A DNA stretch of 10,213 nt from Elstera litoralis (GTDB taxonomy: Bacteria > Pseudomonadota > Alphaproteobacteria > Elsterales > Elsteraceae), in assembly GCF_000963705.1 (NCBI RefSeq), contig NZ_LAJY01000011.1:1-10213 (forward strand), in the 5' to 3' direction. Under the pieces are notes generated by a model. That model ran no database searches and had not been told where the DNA came from. It worked only from the letters and a program-made list of their open reading frames with translations. Each line of letters opens with the position of its first letter. Positions within the stretch are counted from its first letter, which is position 1. Positions 1 through 6,161 of the stretch are shown here, in pieces. The translations under genes and the position numbers were made by a program.

Positions 1-5
1 GTCAT
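1..5 (-). CDS. Start of a further gene in the sulfur operon (partial, runs off the window)
   Basis: On the minus strand an ATG lies at 5-3, preceded by a clear Shine-Dalgarno AGGAGA at 18-13 with about 7 bases of spacing. It begins 29 bases after the stop of the upstream YeeE-type gene and runs in the same direction, so it is very probably the next member of the operon. Only one complete codon is inside the window, so the product cannot be read. In described BigR/PigS-type clusters a sulfur dioxygenase of the metallo-beta-lactamase fold often sits beside such transporter genes; that is context only. Confidence 0.6.
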
Positions 6-34
6 TCGGTTTTCTCCTGAAAAAAACGCGTGGT

Positions 35-454
35 TTAGCGGGGGATAAGCCGGGCAGCGGCCATGCCTGCGAGCATGGCGGTCGCAAAAATTGCGGCTGA
101 GAGGGAGCCGGTGCCGAGCGCAACCAGCGCTGGGCCGGGGCAAAAGCCCGCGAGCCCCCAGCCGATCCCGAAAATCGCTGGGCCGAGGATGATGCGGCGA
201 TCAAGCCGCGTTGCCGAGGGCCGGGAGAAGGCCTCCGCCAGAAGCGGCTTGCGCCAGCGCTGAACGGTTTGAAAGCCGATCAACCCGACCGCAACCGCGC
301 TGGCTAAGACGAGGGCAAGGCTCGCGTCCCAGCCGCCGGTTGGCAGGGCTGCAAGGTCAAGGAAGTTCAGAACCTTCGCGGGATTGCTCATCCCGGAGAT
401 CATCAGCCCGAGACCGAAGATTAAGCCGATACCGAGGTTCAGCAAAAAGCGCAT
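35..454 (-). CDS. YeeE/YedE-type membrane protein, second half-transporter (DUF6691-like, PmpB-like)
   Basis: A 139-residue integral membrane protein with about four hydrophobic segments. It shows the family hallmarks GLMISGMSNPAKVLNFLD near the N-terminus (residues about 16-33) and GIGWGLAGFCPGPALVALG in the second half, including the conserved Cys of the GFCPGP motif. Full-length YeeE/TsuA proteins (about 330-350 residues) import thiosulfate; this gene and its upstream neighbour each carry about half of that fold and presumably pair in the inner membrane. The start is firm: AGGAGG at 466-461 lies 6 bases before the ATG, inside the end of the preceding gene, leaving a 2-base gap. Role in moving thiosulfate or another reactive sulfur species is inferred from family and neighbours. 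Confidence 0.9.
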   Translation of the reverse strand: MRFLLNLGIGLIFGLGLMISGMSNPAKVLNFLDLAALPTGGWDASLALVLASAVAVGLIGFQTVQRWRKPLLAEAFSRPSATRLDRRIILGPAIFGIGWGLAGFCPGPALVALGTGSLSAAIFATAMLAGMAAARLIPR

Positions 455-456
455 GG

Positions 457-885
457 TTAACCTCCTATCAGATGGCGGGTCACGAAAACCGTGGCAATCG
501 CCGTCGCCATAAAGACTACGACAGCAACGAAGGAGCGCTTCGAGAGGCGCGATAGGCCGCAGACCCCATGCCCGGAGGTGCAGCCATTGCCGTAAACCGC
601 GCCGAAGCCAACCAAGGCACCCGCGAGCAGCAGACGCATCGGCCCGGCTTCGATTGTCATGACGGGTAACTCGCCCCCCAGCAGCAGCACCAGGAGCGGC
701 GCGGCGATCAGGCCGAGGATGAAGGCGGCACGGCCTTGGGTTTCCCCATCGGTATAGGGCGGCAGCAGCCGAACGGCGATACCGCTAATCCCAGCGATGC
801 GCCCGAAGAACGCGAACAGCAGCACCGACGCAAGGCCAATCAAGGCCCCGCCCGCCAGCGCGCTCACAGGCGCAAACTCCGTCAT
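457..885 (-). CDS. YeeE/YedE-type membrane protein, first half-transporter (PmpA-like)
   Basis: A 142-residue membrane protein with about four hydrophobic helices. The signature GNGCTSGHGVCGLSRLSKRS (residues about 99-118) is diagnostic of the YeeE/YedE sulfur-transport family; its Cys and the Cys of VCGL are candidates for handling sulfane sulfur during transport. It is half the length of full-size TsuA-type transporters and lies directly upstream of a second half-size homologue, so the two probably form a heterodimeric or pseudo-dimeric channel. It starts at ATG 885, 9 bases after the stop of the DUF2892 gene, in the same operon. Such pairs are commonly controlled by BigR/SqrR-type ArsR repressors, which matches the divergent gene here. 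Confidence 0.92.
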   Translation of the reverse strand: MTEFAPVSALAGGALIGLASVLLFAFFGRIAGISGIAVRLLPPYTDGETQGRAAFILGLIAAPLLVLLLGGELPVMTIEAGPMRLLLAGALVGFGAVYGNGCTSGHGVCGLSRLSKRSFVAVVVFMATAIATVFVTRHLIGG

Positions 886-894
886 CGCCGGTCC

Positions 895-1119
895 CTAGCG
901 CCGGGACAGCGGGCAGGTGCGGATGCCGAACAGAACATAAGCCGGGCAAAAGCGGAAAAAAGCCGTGCCGACCATAACAACGCCGGCTGCTGTTAAGGCA
1001 TATTGCCAAACACCCCACCCCGCGACCAAGCCCTGAAGCCCCGGAACGAAGGGAAACAGAATGAGCAGTACGCCAACTCCAAACCGCATTATGCGGTCCA
1101 AACCACCAACGTTTGTCAT
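895..1119 (-). CDS. DUF2892 (YgaP-type) small inner-membrane protein
   Basis: A 74-residue protein with two hydrophobic segments and the family pattern: N-terminal NVGGLDRIMRFGVGV, a middle GVWQYALTAAGVVMVGTAFF, then FCPAYVLFGIRTCP with two Cys near the C-terminus. DUF2892 occurs alone or as the membrane anchor of rhodanese-type sulfurtransferases such as YgaP, which fits a sulfur-handling operon. I chose ATG 1119 rather than the in-frame TTG at 1131 because GGAGG at 1129-1125 lies 5 bases before this ATG and would fall inside the longer coding sequence. It is the first gene after the predicted promoter. Exact biochemical role is unknown. Confidence 0.88.
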   Translation of the reverse strand: MTNVGGLDRIMRFGVGVLLILFPFVPGLQGLVAGWGVWQYALTAAGVVMVGTAFFRFCPAYVLFGIRTCPLSRR

Positions 1120-1149
1120 GGATTCCTCCAATCGATTAAGGTACGATAA

Positions 1150-1171
1150 TTAGTATATTCGCATTTTCTAA
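1150..1171. promoter_or_regulatory. Candidate ArsR-family operator (imperfect palindrome)
   Basis: Outer arms TTAG (1150-1153) and CTAA (1168-1171) are perfectly inverted around 1160.5, and 8 of 11 paired positions across the site match. The site covers most of the -10 hexamer and nearly all of the spacer of the minus-strand promoter, so a bound repressor would block polymerase. AT-rich imperfect palindromes in divergent promoters are typical of BigR/SqrR-type regulators. A second weaker symmetry, GATA (1145-1148) with TATC (1174-1177), flanks it. Assignment to the adjacent repressor is inference. Confidence 0.5.
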
Positions 1172-1179
1172 AATATCAA
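1152..1179 (-). promoter_or_regulatory. Predicted sigma70-type promoter of the DUF2892-YeeE operon
   Basis: On the minus strand, -35 TTGATA (1179-1174) and -10 TATACT (1157-1152) are separated by 16 bases; each hexamer matches consensus at 5 of 6 positions. The predicted start of transcription is near 1145, about 26 bases before the DUF2892 start codon. The region is markedly richer in A and T than its surroundings. Confidence 0.65.
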
Positions 1180-1195
1180 GTGAGAAAGGTTGCCT

Positions 1196-1518
1196 ATGGA
1201 TGTCCTAACACCCCCGGTGCCCGGTTTGGCCACGCTGGAAGCGAAAGCGGAGGAGGTTTCGCGCGTGCTGACAGCAATGGCGAACCCCAAGCGTTTGCTG
1301 GTGCTGTGCAATCTCCTAGAGGGCGAACAATCGGTCGGTGCGTTGGCCGAGGCGGTCGGGTTGGCCCAGGCGGCTCTCTCCCAGCATTTGAGCAAAATGC
1401 GGCGCTTGGGTTGGTCGAAACCCGCCGCGATGGGCAAACCATCTATTACCGGCTGGCCAGTACCGAAGTGCGCGTGCTGCTGGAAACCCTCTATCGGCTC
1501 TATTGTGCTCCGGATTGA
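1196..1518 (+). CDS. ArsR-family persulfide-sensing repressor (BigR/SqrR type), frame broken by 1 base as read
   Basis: A winged-helix repressor with the ArsR core: TAMANPKRLLVLCNLLEGEQSV, then the recognition helix AQAALSQHLSKMR. At about 1400-1403 the frame breaks; adding one G to the GG at 1401-1402 gives SKMRALGLVETRRDGQTIYYRLAS and ends LYRLYCAPD at the TGA 1516-1518, a normal 107-residue protein. In that reconstruction Cys38 and Cys104 lie 66 residues apart, the same spacing as the two sensor cysteines of Rhodobacter SqrR (Cys41 and Cys107), which form a tetrasulfide bridge on exposure to persulfide and release DNA. The start is ATG 1196, with AAGG at 1186-1189 six bases upstream. It is divergent from the YeeE operon it probably represses. 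As read, the alternative frame gives a protein with an aberrant tail lacking the wing and Cys104. Confidence 0.85.
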
Positions 1519-1643
1519 CGCTCGGTTTTCGGTCGGGTTGCACGGGAGCTGTGCATAAATCGGGGTATCGCCGGGTCAGGGGTTCTGCAAAAATGCGCGG
1601 CCCGTCAAAGGGTTAACCTTATTCGAATGCGAGATTCCCGATT

Positions 1644-2438
1644 ATGCCGACCGCCGCCGACCTGAACCTTCGTTACGCTGCTGCCCTTGGGATCATTCGG
1701 GAAGCAGGCGATAAAGCCGCCGATTTCTTCCGGCGTCGGCACGAATTGGTGATCGAGCATAAGGGGCTTCAGGATGTGGTGAGCATCGCCGACCGGGCGG
1801 CGGAAGATCATATCGTCACGGCGCTGCGGGCGCTGTTCCCGGACGATCGGATTTTGGGCGAGGAAGGTGGGTTTCAGGGCGGCGATGGCGCGGGGTGCTG
1901 GATCATCGATCCCATCGACGGCACCGCCAATTTCCTGCGCGGCATTCCCCATTGGTGCGTTTCGGTGGGGTTTATGGTTGGCGCCACGCTCGAAATCGGG
2001 CTGATTTACGATCCAAACGTTGGGGAAATGTTTACCGCGCGGCGCGGGCAAGGGGCGTTTCTGAACGGGGCCAAGATGGAAGTGACGGGCGAGACTGACC
2101 CGCTGAAGGCGCGCTTCGGCATCGGCTTCAACTTCAAATGCCCGTCTTCCTTCACGGTTGGAACCATCGACCGTTTGGTGACGGCGAAAAGTGAATTTAT
2201 TCGCGGCGGTTCGGGCTCCTTGGGGCTCGCCTATGTCGCGGCAGGCCGGTCGGACGGTTTTTGGGAAAAGCACATCAACGCCTGGGACGTGGCCGCCGCG
2301 CTGCTGATGATTACCGAAGCCGGCGGCCGGGTGAATGATTTCCTGGCCGGGGACGGGCTGCATACGGGCGGCGAGGTGATCGCCGCCACGCCGGGCCTGT
2401 TCGAGCACCTCGCCGCCGCGTCCGGGTTTGCGGCTTAA
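1644..2438 (+). CDS. Inositol monophosphatase family phosphatase
   Basis: A 264-residue cytoplasmic Mg2+-dependent phosphatase of normal family length. The metal site is complete: Glu73 in GEEGG, Asp89 and Asp92 in WIIDPIDGTANF (residues 86-97), and Asp215 in the C-terminal motif AWDVAAALLMITEAGG. Family members hydrolyse inositol-1-phosphate, histidinol phosphate, fructose-1,6-bisphosphate or 3'-phosphoadenosine 5'-phosphate; I cannot pick the substrate, though SuhB-type or HisN-type phosphatases are the likeliest choices. The start is ATG 1644; the upstream ribosome binding site is weak. The 125 bases between it and the ArsR gene hold no clear promoter or terminator. It converges on the MBL hydrolase gene with a 4-base overlap, and I see no functional link to either neighbour. 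Confidence 0.9.
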   Translation: MPTAADLNLRYAAALGIIREAGDKAADFFRRRHELVIEHKGLQDVVSIADRAAEDHIVTALRALFPDDRILGEEGGFQGGDGAGCWIIDPIDGTANFLRGIPHWCVSVGFMVGATLEIGLIYDPNVGEMFTARRGQGAFLNGAKMEVTGETDPLKARFGIGFNFKCPSSFTVGTIDRLVTAKSEFIRGGSGSLGLAYVAAGRSDGFWEKHINAWDVAAALLMITEAGGRVNDFLAGDGLHTGGEVIAATPGLFEHLAAASGFAA

Positions 2439-3178
2439 CGGATCAGGAGTTTGAGCCCCGCGACGGCGTAATGCAGCCGGGGCTCCCCCATCGTCTTCAG
2501 CCGCCCGAGGAAGGCGGCATCGCTGCGCGCGGCGGTATGGTAGAGCCAGAGAGTGCCGATTTGCTGCGCATCGAGCAGGGCCGCGACCGTATCGAAATCG
2601 CAATGCCCCTCGACCGGGGCGAAGCGGGAGGGGCTTTGGGCCTCGTGAAACGCCAGCGTCGCGCCGGTCATCAGCGCCCGGCTGGCGTCGGTCGGGCGGC
2701 CATCGCCGGAATAAAAGAAGCTCACCGCGCCGAACTCCAGCCGCAGGGCGTGATTGGTCGCCGCATGCTCGGTTTGGGCGACGCGCGCCTGCATCGGGCC
2801 GATGCGGGTGAGCGGTGTTTTCGGCAGGATGTCGATAGGAAAAGCCGGGTTTGGGTTCGGCCAGGCGGCGAAGGCCACCGCTGCGTTCACGCGGGCTAAT
2901 TCAGCGTCCGGCCCATAGATCACCAACGTTTTCGTCCGTCCGCGCGCGCCCATATGGTCGATCAGCGCGGGCAGGCCGCCGCAATGATCGACGTGCAGAT
3001 GGGTGAAATAGACGGCATCGATGAAATCCGCCGCGTCCGAGCGCTGCCACACCGCTTGAGGGACGCCCATGCCGCAGTCGATCAGCAGCCGGAAGCCTTC
3101 CACCGTCACCAACACGGCGGCATTGGCGCGGTCGGGGTCGAAGGCCTCGCCGCAGCCGAGAATATCGATCTCGATCAT
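2435..3178 (-). CDS. RNase Z-like metallo-beta-lactamase-fold hydrolase
   Basis: A 247-residue cytoplasmic enzyme, with no signal peptide. All the metal ligands of the RNase Z-like branch are visible: HLHVDH with His60, His62, Asp64 and His65, then His138 in TEHAATNHA, Asp159 in YSGDGRP, and His214 in LYHTAAR, together with FHEAQ (177-181) and EGH (190-192). No exosite arm of true tRNase Z is seen, so it is more likely a small-molecule phosphodiesterase, lactonase or esterase of the PhnP or arylsulfatase-like kind. Its ATG shares a base with the TAA of the second permease gene (TAATG), so it is translated from the transporter operon and probably acts on the imported compound or its breakdown product. 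The substrate is unknown. Confidence 0.88.
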   Translation of the reverse strand: MIEIDILGCGEAFDPDRANAAVLVTVEGFRLLIDCGMGVPQAVWQRSDAADFIDAVYFTHLHVDHCGGLPALIDHMGARGRTKTLVIYGPDAELARVNAAVAFAAWPNPNPAFPIDILPKTPLTRIGPMQARVAQTEHAATNHALRLEFGAVSFFYSGDGRPTDASRALMTGATLAFHEAQSPSRFAPVEGHCDFDTVAALLDAQQIGTLWLYHTAARSDAAFLGRLKTMGEPRLHYAVAGLKLLIR

Positions 3179-3975
3179 TATGTTCCGATTTTTGCGGCCA
3201 CATCGGCTTTCAAGAAACGCTCGACGATGACCATGAATAGAAGGGAGGGAATGAGCAGAAAAATCGCCGTGATTGAGGCGATCTGGTAGCTGCCCTGCAT
3301 GCTGGCGGTATAGAGCAGGATCGGCAGGGTCTGAATATCGGGCACGCCGACGAAGAAGGTGCCGGTGAACTCGTCGATGGAGCCGAGGAAGACGAAAATC
3401 GCGCTGGCAATCAGCCCGGGGAAGGCCAGCGGCAGGGTGATACTGCGGAACACCTGTCCCGGCGTCGCCCCCAGGTCGCGCGCGGCGGCCTCAAGGTCCC
3501 GGTCCACCGACGCAAAGGCCGCCGAGGTGATCCAGACGGCGAAGACCAGCCCGTGCAGCGTATGCACCAGCACGACGCCGGGAACGGTGCCGTTCAGGCC
3601 GATGGTGTAGAAAATCTGGCCGATGCTCTGGTGAACCGCGACCGAGGGAATCGCCTGCGGCAGCAAAAACGCCAGCATCACCAAAGCCCGGCAGGGGATG
3701 CTTCGCCGCGCCAAAGCATAGCCCGCCGGAACCGCCAGCAGCATCGACACGGCGACCGTGAGCAGGGCGATGACGAGGCTCATGGTCATCGCGTCCATCG
3801 CGCCAGCGCGCGGGCGGAAGACGCGCTCCCAGAATTTAAAGCCCCATTCGGTCGGCAGTTTCGCCGGAAAAAACCATTGTTCGGCAAAGGCCCAAATCAG
3901 AATATTCGACAGCGGCCCGAGAATGAGGAAGGCGACGCAGGCGAGCAGCATCGCGCGCGGGAGCCAGCTAACCAT
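3178..3975 (-). CDS. ABC transporter permease 2 (importer, binding-protein dependent)
   Basis: A 265-residue inner-membrane protein with about six hydrophobic helices. The EAA loop that docks onto the ATPase is clear at residues 163-182, EAARDLGATPGQVFRSITLP, matching the EAA---G---------I-LP rule. It is of the PotC/FbpB/PhnV kind, which serves Fe3+, polyamine, thiamine and aminophosphonate importers. The ATG overlaps the end of the first permease gene by 8 bases and its stop overlaps the MBL hydrolase start, so all three are likely translationally coupled. The N-terminus carries a short basic stretch before the first helix, as is usual. The substrate is not shown by the sequence. Confidence 0.92.
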   Translation of the reverse strand: MVSWLPRAMLLACVAFLILGPLSNILIWAFAEQWFFPAKLPTEWGFKFWERVFRPRAGAMDAMTMSLVIALLTVAVSMLLAVPAGYALARRSIPCRALVMLAFLLPQAIPSVAVHQSIGQIFYTIGLNGTVPGVVLVHTLHGLVFAVWITSAAFASVDRDLEAAARDLGATPGQVFRSITLPLAFPGLIASAIFVFLGSIDEFTGTFFVGVPDIQTLPILLYTASMQGSYQIASITAIFLLIPSLLFMVIVERFLKADVAAKIGT

Positions 3976-4807
3976 AAGTCTTCCCCTTTTCCTTCGCCGC
4001 GTGGCGCAGATAAATCCAGGCGACGGAGGAGGCCATCAGCAGTGAAACCACGCCGAGCGCATTGGCGACGCCGTAATCGCGGTAGGAATTCACCCGCCAC
4101 GCCATATCGACGGTAATCATCGTCGGCGATTCGGTGCCGAGCATAATCGGCACCGATAGAACCGACAGCATCATGACGAAGGAGAGAACCAGGGTGACGG
4201 CAACCGTGGGGGCGACTTGCGGCAGGATAATTTCCAGCAGAATGCGCAGGCGCGACGCGCCTAAATCCCGCGCCGCTTCCACCGTGGAACGGTCGAGCGA
4301 CGCCATCGCGCCGCCGATCACGAGCGTGGCAAAGGCCGATTGCTTCCAGACGAAAGCGAAGATGATGCCGCGCCAATCCAGCATGCCTTGGGCCGTTTCG
4401 GGCGTCAGGAACCCGAGGCTCATGAGCAAGCTATTGAGCAGGCCGAACTTCGCTAGAAACGTCCGCATCATTTGGGCGACGACGACAAAGGGCACGAACA
4501 GCGGCAGCCGAAACAACCAGCGCAGCACCGACGCCGTGCGCGGGCTGGTCGCCAGCACCAGATAGCCGCCAACCGCAATCGACACCACCCCCGTCAAGGC
4601 GGTCGCCACCGTCACGATCACGACCGTAAACAGCACGTCCCGCCCATAAAGCGAAAACGCCTTGGCGAAATTCGCCAGCGATACGCCCCCCTCGGGATCA
4701 AGAAACGCTTGCTGGATCGACAGGCCCAGCGGCACCAGAAACAGCCCCAGCACCACCAGCAGCGCCGGGGCGATCATCAGCGCCGATGTCCAACGGCTTT
4801 CAGTCAA
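3968..4807 (-). CDS. ABC transporter permease 1 (importer), TTG start
   Basis: A 279-residue inner-membrane protein with about six hydrophobic helices and an EAA loop at residues 177-196, EAARDLGASRLRILLEIILP. It pairs with the downstream permease to form the membrane channel. I chose TTG 4807-4805 as the start: AAGGAG at 4819-4814 lies 6 bases before it and the protein then opens with TESRWTSALMIAPALLVVL, a normal permease N-terminus. The open frame continues upstream to an ATG at 4975, but that adds 56 residues encoded by intergenic hairpins (Gly, Pro and Leu rich), which I consider non-coding. It belongs to the same operon as the binding-protein gene, separated from it by 184 bases that hold the hairpin units. 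Confidence 0.9.
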   Translation of the reverse strand: MTESRWTSALMIAPALLVVLGLFLVPLGLSIQQAFLDPEGGVSLANFAKAFSLYGRDVLFTVVIVTVATALTGVVSIAVGGYLVLATSPRTASVLRWLFRLPLFVPFVVVAQMMRTFLAKFGLLNSLLMSLGFLTPETAQGMLDWRGIIFAFVWKQSAFATLVIGGAMASLDRSTVEAARDLGASRLRILLEIILPQVAPTVAVTLVLSFVMMLSVLSVPIMLGTESPTMITVDMAWRVNSYRDYGVANALGVVSLLMASSVAWIYLRHAAKEKGKTYG

Positions 4808-4813
4808 AACTTT

Positions 4814-4819
4814 CTCCTT
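4814..4819 (-). promoter_or_regulatory. Ribosome binding site that fixes the TTG start of permease 1
   Basis: AAGGAG on the minus strand, 6 bases upstream of TTG 4807. It is stronger than anything before the in-frame ATG at 4975 and decides the start in favour of the shorter protein. Confidence 0.75.
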
Positions 4820-4831
4820 AGGGAGGGGAGG

Positions 4832-4879
4832 CAGGGGCGCTGCCCCTGGACCCCGCCCAAGGGGCTGCGGCCCCTTGGG
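4832..4879. repeat. Two-hairpin repeat unit, copy 1
   Basis: Two adjacent perfect palindromes: CAGGGGC (4832-4838) with GCCCCTG (4842-4848), loop of 3; and CCCAAGGGGC (4856-4865) with GCCCCTTGGG (4870-4879), loop of 4. A short linker containing ACCCC separates them. Copy 2 of the same layout lies inverted at 4936-4985. Neither hairpin is followed by a T run in the direction of the operon, so this is not a standard terminator. Confidence 0.85.
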
Positions 4880-4935
4880 AAACCCGATTTCTCGATCCGT
4901 CGCGTCATGAGAGGTCGGAGTAATTAAATGGGATT

Positions 4936-4985
4936 GCCAAGGGCCGAGGCCCTTGGCTGGGGTTGTTAGGGGCAAAGCCCCTAAC
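4936..4985. repeat. Two-hairpin repeat unit, copy 2 (inverted relative to copy 1)
   Basis: GCCAAGGGCC (4936-4945) pairs with GGCCCTTGGC (4948-4957), and GTTAGGGGC (4965-4973) pairs perfectly with GCCCCTAAC (4977-4985). Read on the minus strand the order is AGGGGC hairpin, ACCCC linker, CCAAGG hairpin, exactly as in copy 1 on the plus strand. The GTTAGGGGC hairpin sits 6 bases after the stop of the solute-binding-protein gene, where it could protect the upstream mRNA from 3' decay. Confidence 0.85.
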
Positions 4986-4991
4986 CGATGC

Positions 4992-6137
4992 CTACTGCGT
5001 CACGCTCGCTTCGTAGCTTTCCTGAATTTCCTTCAGGTGGGCCGCGACCGGGAAGGTCTTACCTTTGGTTGCGAGATCGGCGGGCGTCACATCGGTGAAG
5101 AGCTTATTCCAGGTCTTCTGATCGAGCGCCTTTTGCACATGCTGGGCATCGATGCCGGGATACCAGTTGAAGCGCTTCACGATGCCTTCGGCCTGGATTT
5201 CCGGGCTGGCGGCGAAATCGATGAATTTTAGCGCGAGGTCCTTATGGGTGGCTTTGGCGGGCAGCGTGTAATACATCGGTTGACCCGGCATCCCCGGCCC
5301 GAGCAGGACGAGCTTGGTGTTGGGGTTCAGCTTGCCGTCGGCCATCCAGCTATAGAACATATCGACCCAGACGGGACCCATGGCGATTTCGCCGCGTCCG
5401 AGCATATCGAGCGTTCCGGCATTGCCCGGCGTGATGGTGGCGTTCTTATTGAAGTCTTTCAGGCTCGCCAGCGCGTCTTTCCAACCGGCCTTGGCATTGG
5501 CGTCGTAGCCGGTGGTGATGGCAAGGCCACTGGGGGCGAAAGCATACATCCAGCCGGTGACGAAGCCGACGCCGGACATGCCGCCTTTAATGCCATTATA
5601 GCCGAATTTCTTCGGGTTGGCCTTCGCCCACTCGGCGAGTTGCTGATAGGTGGTCGGCGGTTCTTTGACCATATCGGGGTTATAGGCGACCGCGACTTGG
5701 CTATTGAACATGGGGATAACATAGCCCTCCACATTCGCGCCCAGGGCGTTTTTCGCCGAATCGCGGGTGGCGAGCGCGCCGCTTGCGATCTGGCCGGTGT
5801 ATTTTGCCAGCAGATCTTCCTTCAGCATCGGCCCGGAGATGAACTGATGGACGACGGCAACGTCCACATCCCAGCTCGCCTGGCTCTTTTGCGCCTTCAG
5901 CTTTTCGAAGACCGCCTGGGAGCCGGCATCGCCCGGACCCGTGCCGATGGCGCGCACCTTCACGCCGGGGTTCTTGGCTTCGAACTTCGGGCCGAGGAAG
6001 TCGATGACGTAATCGACCATATTTTGATCGCCCGCCGTGACCACATTCAGCGTTACTTGCGCGTGTGCGCCAGAGGCGAGGGCGAAAAGGCTGACGGCGG
6101 TGATGGCCGCAACCCGGAAACCACGAAACTCAACCAT
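4992..6137 (-). CDS. Periplasmic solute-binding protein of the ABC importer (family 1 type)
   Basis: A 381-residue secreted protein. The signal peptide is clear: basic FRGFR, hydrophobic VAAITAVSLFALASG, and an AHA|Q cleavage site after residue 26, giving a soluble, non-lipidated periplasmic protein. The mature start VTLNVVTAGDQNMVDYVIDFLGPKFEAKNPGVKV, and later motifs AVAYNPDMVKEPPTTYQQLAEWAK and PAKATHKDLALKFIDFAASPE, are typical of extracellular solute-binding proteins of the PotD/FbpA/YnjB kind. The ligand cannot be told from sequence alone. The start is supported by AGGAG at 6148-6144, 6 bases upstream of the ATG. It lies 24 bases after the ATPase gene and feeds the two permeases downstream. 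Confidence 0.93.
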   Translation of the reverse strand: MVEFRGFRVAAITAVSLFALASGAHAQVTLNVVTAGDQNMVDYVIDFLGPKFEAKNPGVKVRAIGTGPGDAGSQAVFEKLKAQKSQASWDVDVAVVHQFISGPMLKEDLLAKYTGQIASGALATRDSAKNALGANVEGYVIPMFNSQVAVAYNPDMVKEPPTTYQQLAEWAKANPKKFGYNGIKGGMSGVGFVTGWMYAFAPSGLAITTGYDANAKAGWKDALASLKDFNKNATITPGNAGTLDMLGRGEIAMGPVWVDMFYSWMADGKLNPNTKLVLLGPGMPGQPMYYTLPAKATHKDLALKFIDFAASPEIQAEGIVKRFNWYPGIDAQHVQKALDQKTWNKLFTDVTPADLATKGKTFPVAAHLKEIQESYEASVTQ

Positions 6138-6161
6138 GAGAAACTCCTGACGGTGAGGGGA

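Noticed and set aside
1146..1174. A plus-strand promoter for the ArsR gene with -10 TAAAAT at 1169-1174
   Set aside because: The -10 is plausible but the region 16-18 bases upstream gives only AT-rich hexamers with poor -35 match, so I did not list it.
1605..2603. A 332-codon open frame on the minus strand across the phosphatase gene
   Set aside because: It is antisense to a complete inositol-monophosphatase-family gene with all catalytic motifs and runs on into the MBL gene in another frame; its composition is that of a shadow frame.
4965..4985. Perfect GTTAGGGGC hairpin as a rho-independent terminator after the binding-protein gene
   Set aside because: No T run follows on the minus strand, and the permeases downstream need transcription from the same operon; mRNA protection is a better reading.
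4832..4985. Transposon ends or a MITE
   Set aside because: No target-site duplication or transposase could be identified, and each unit is itself palindromic, so I describe it only as a structured repeat.
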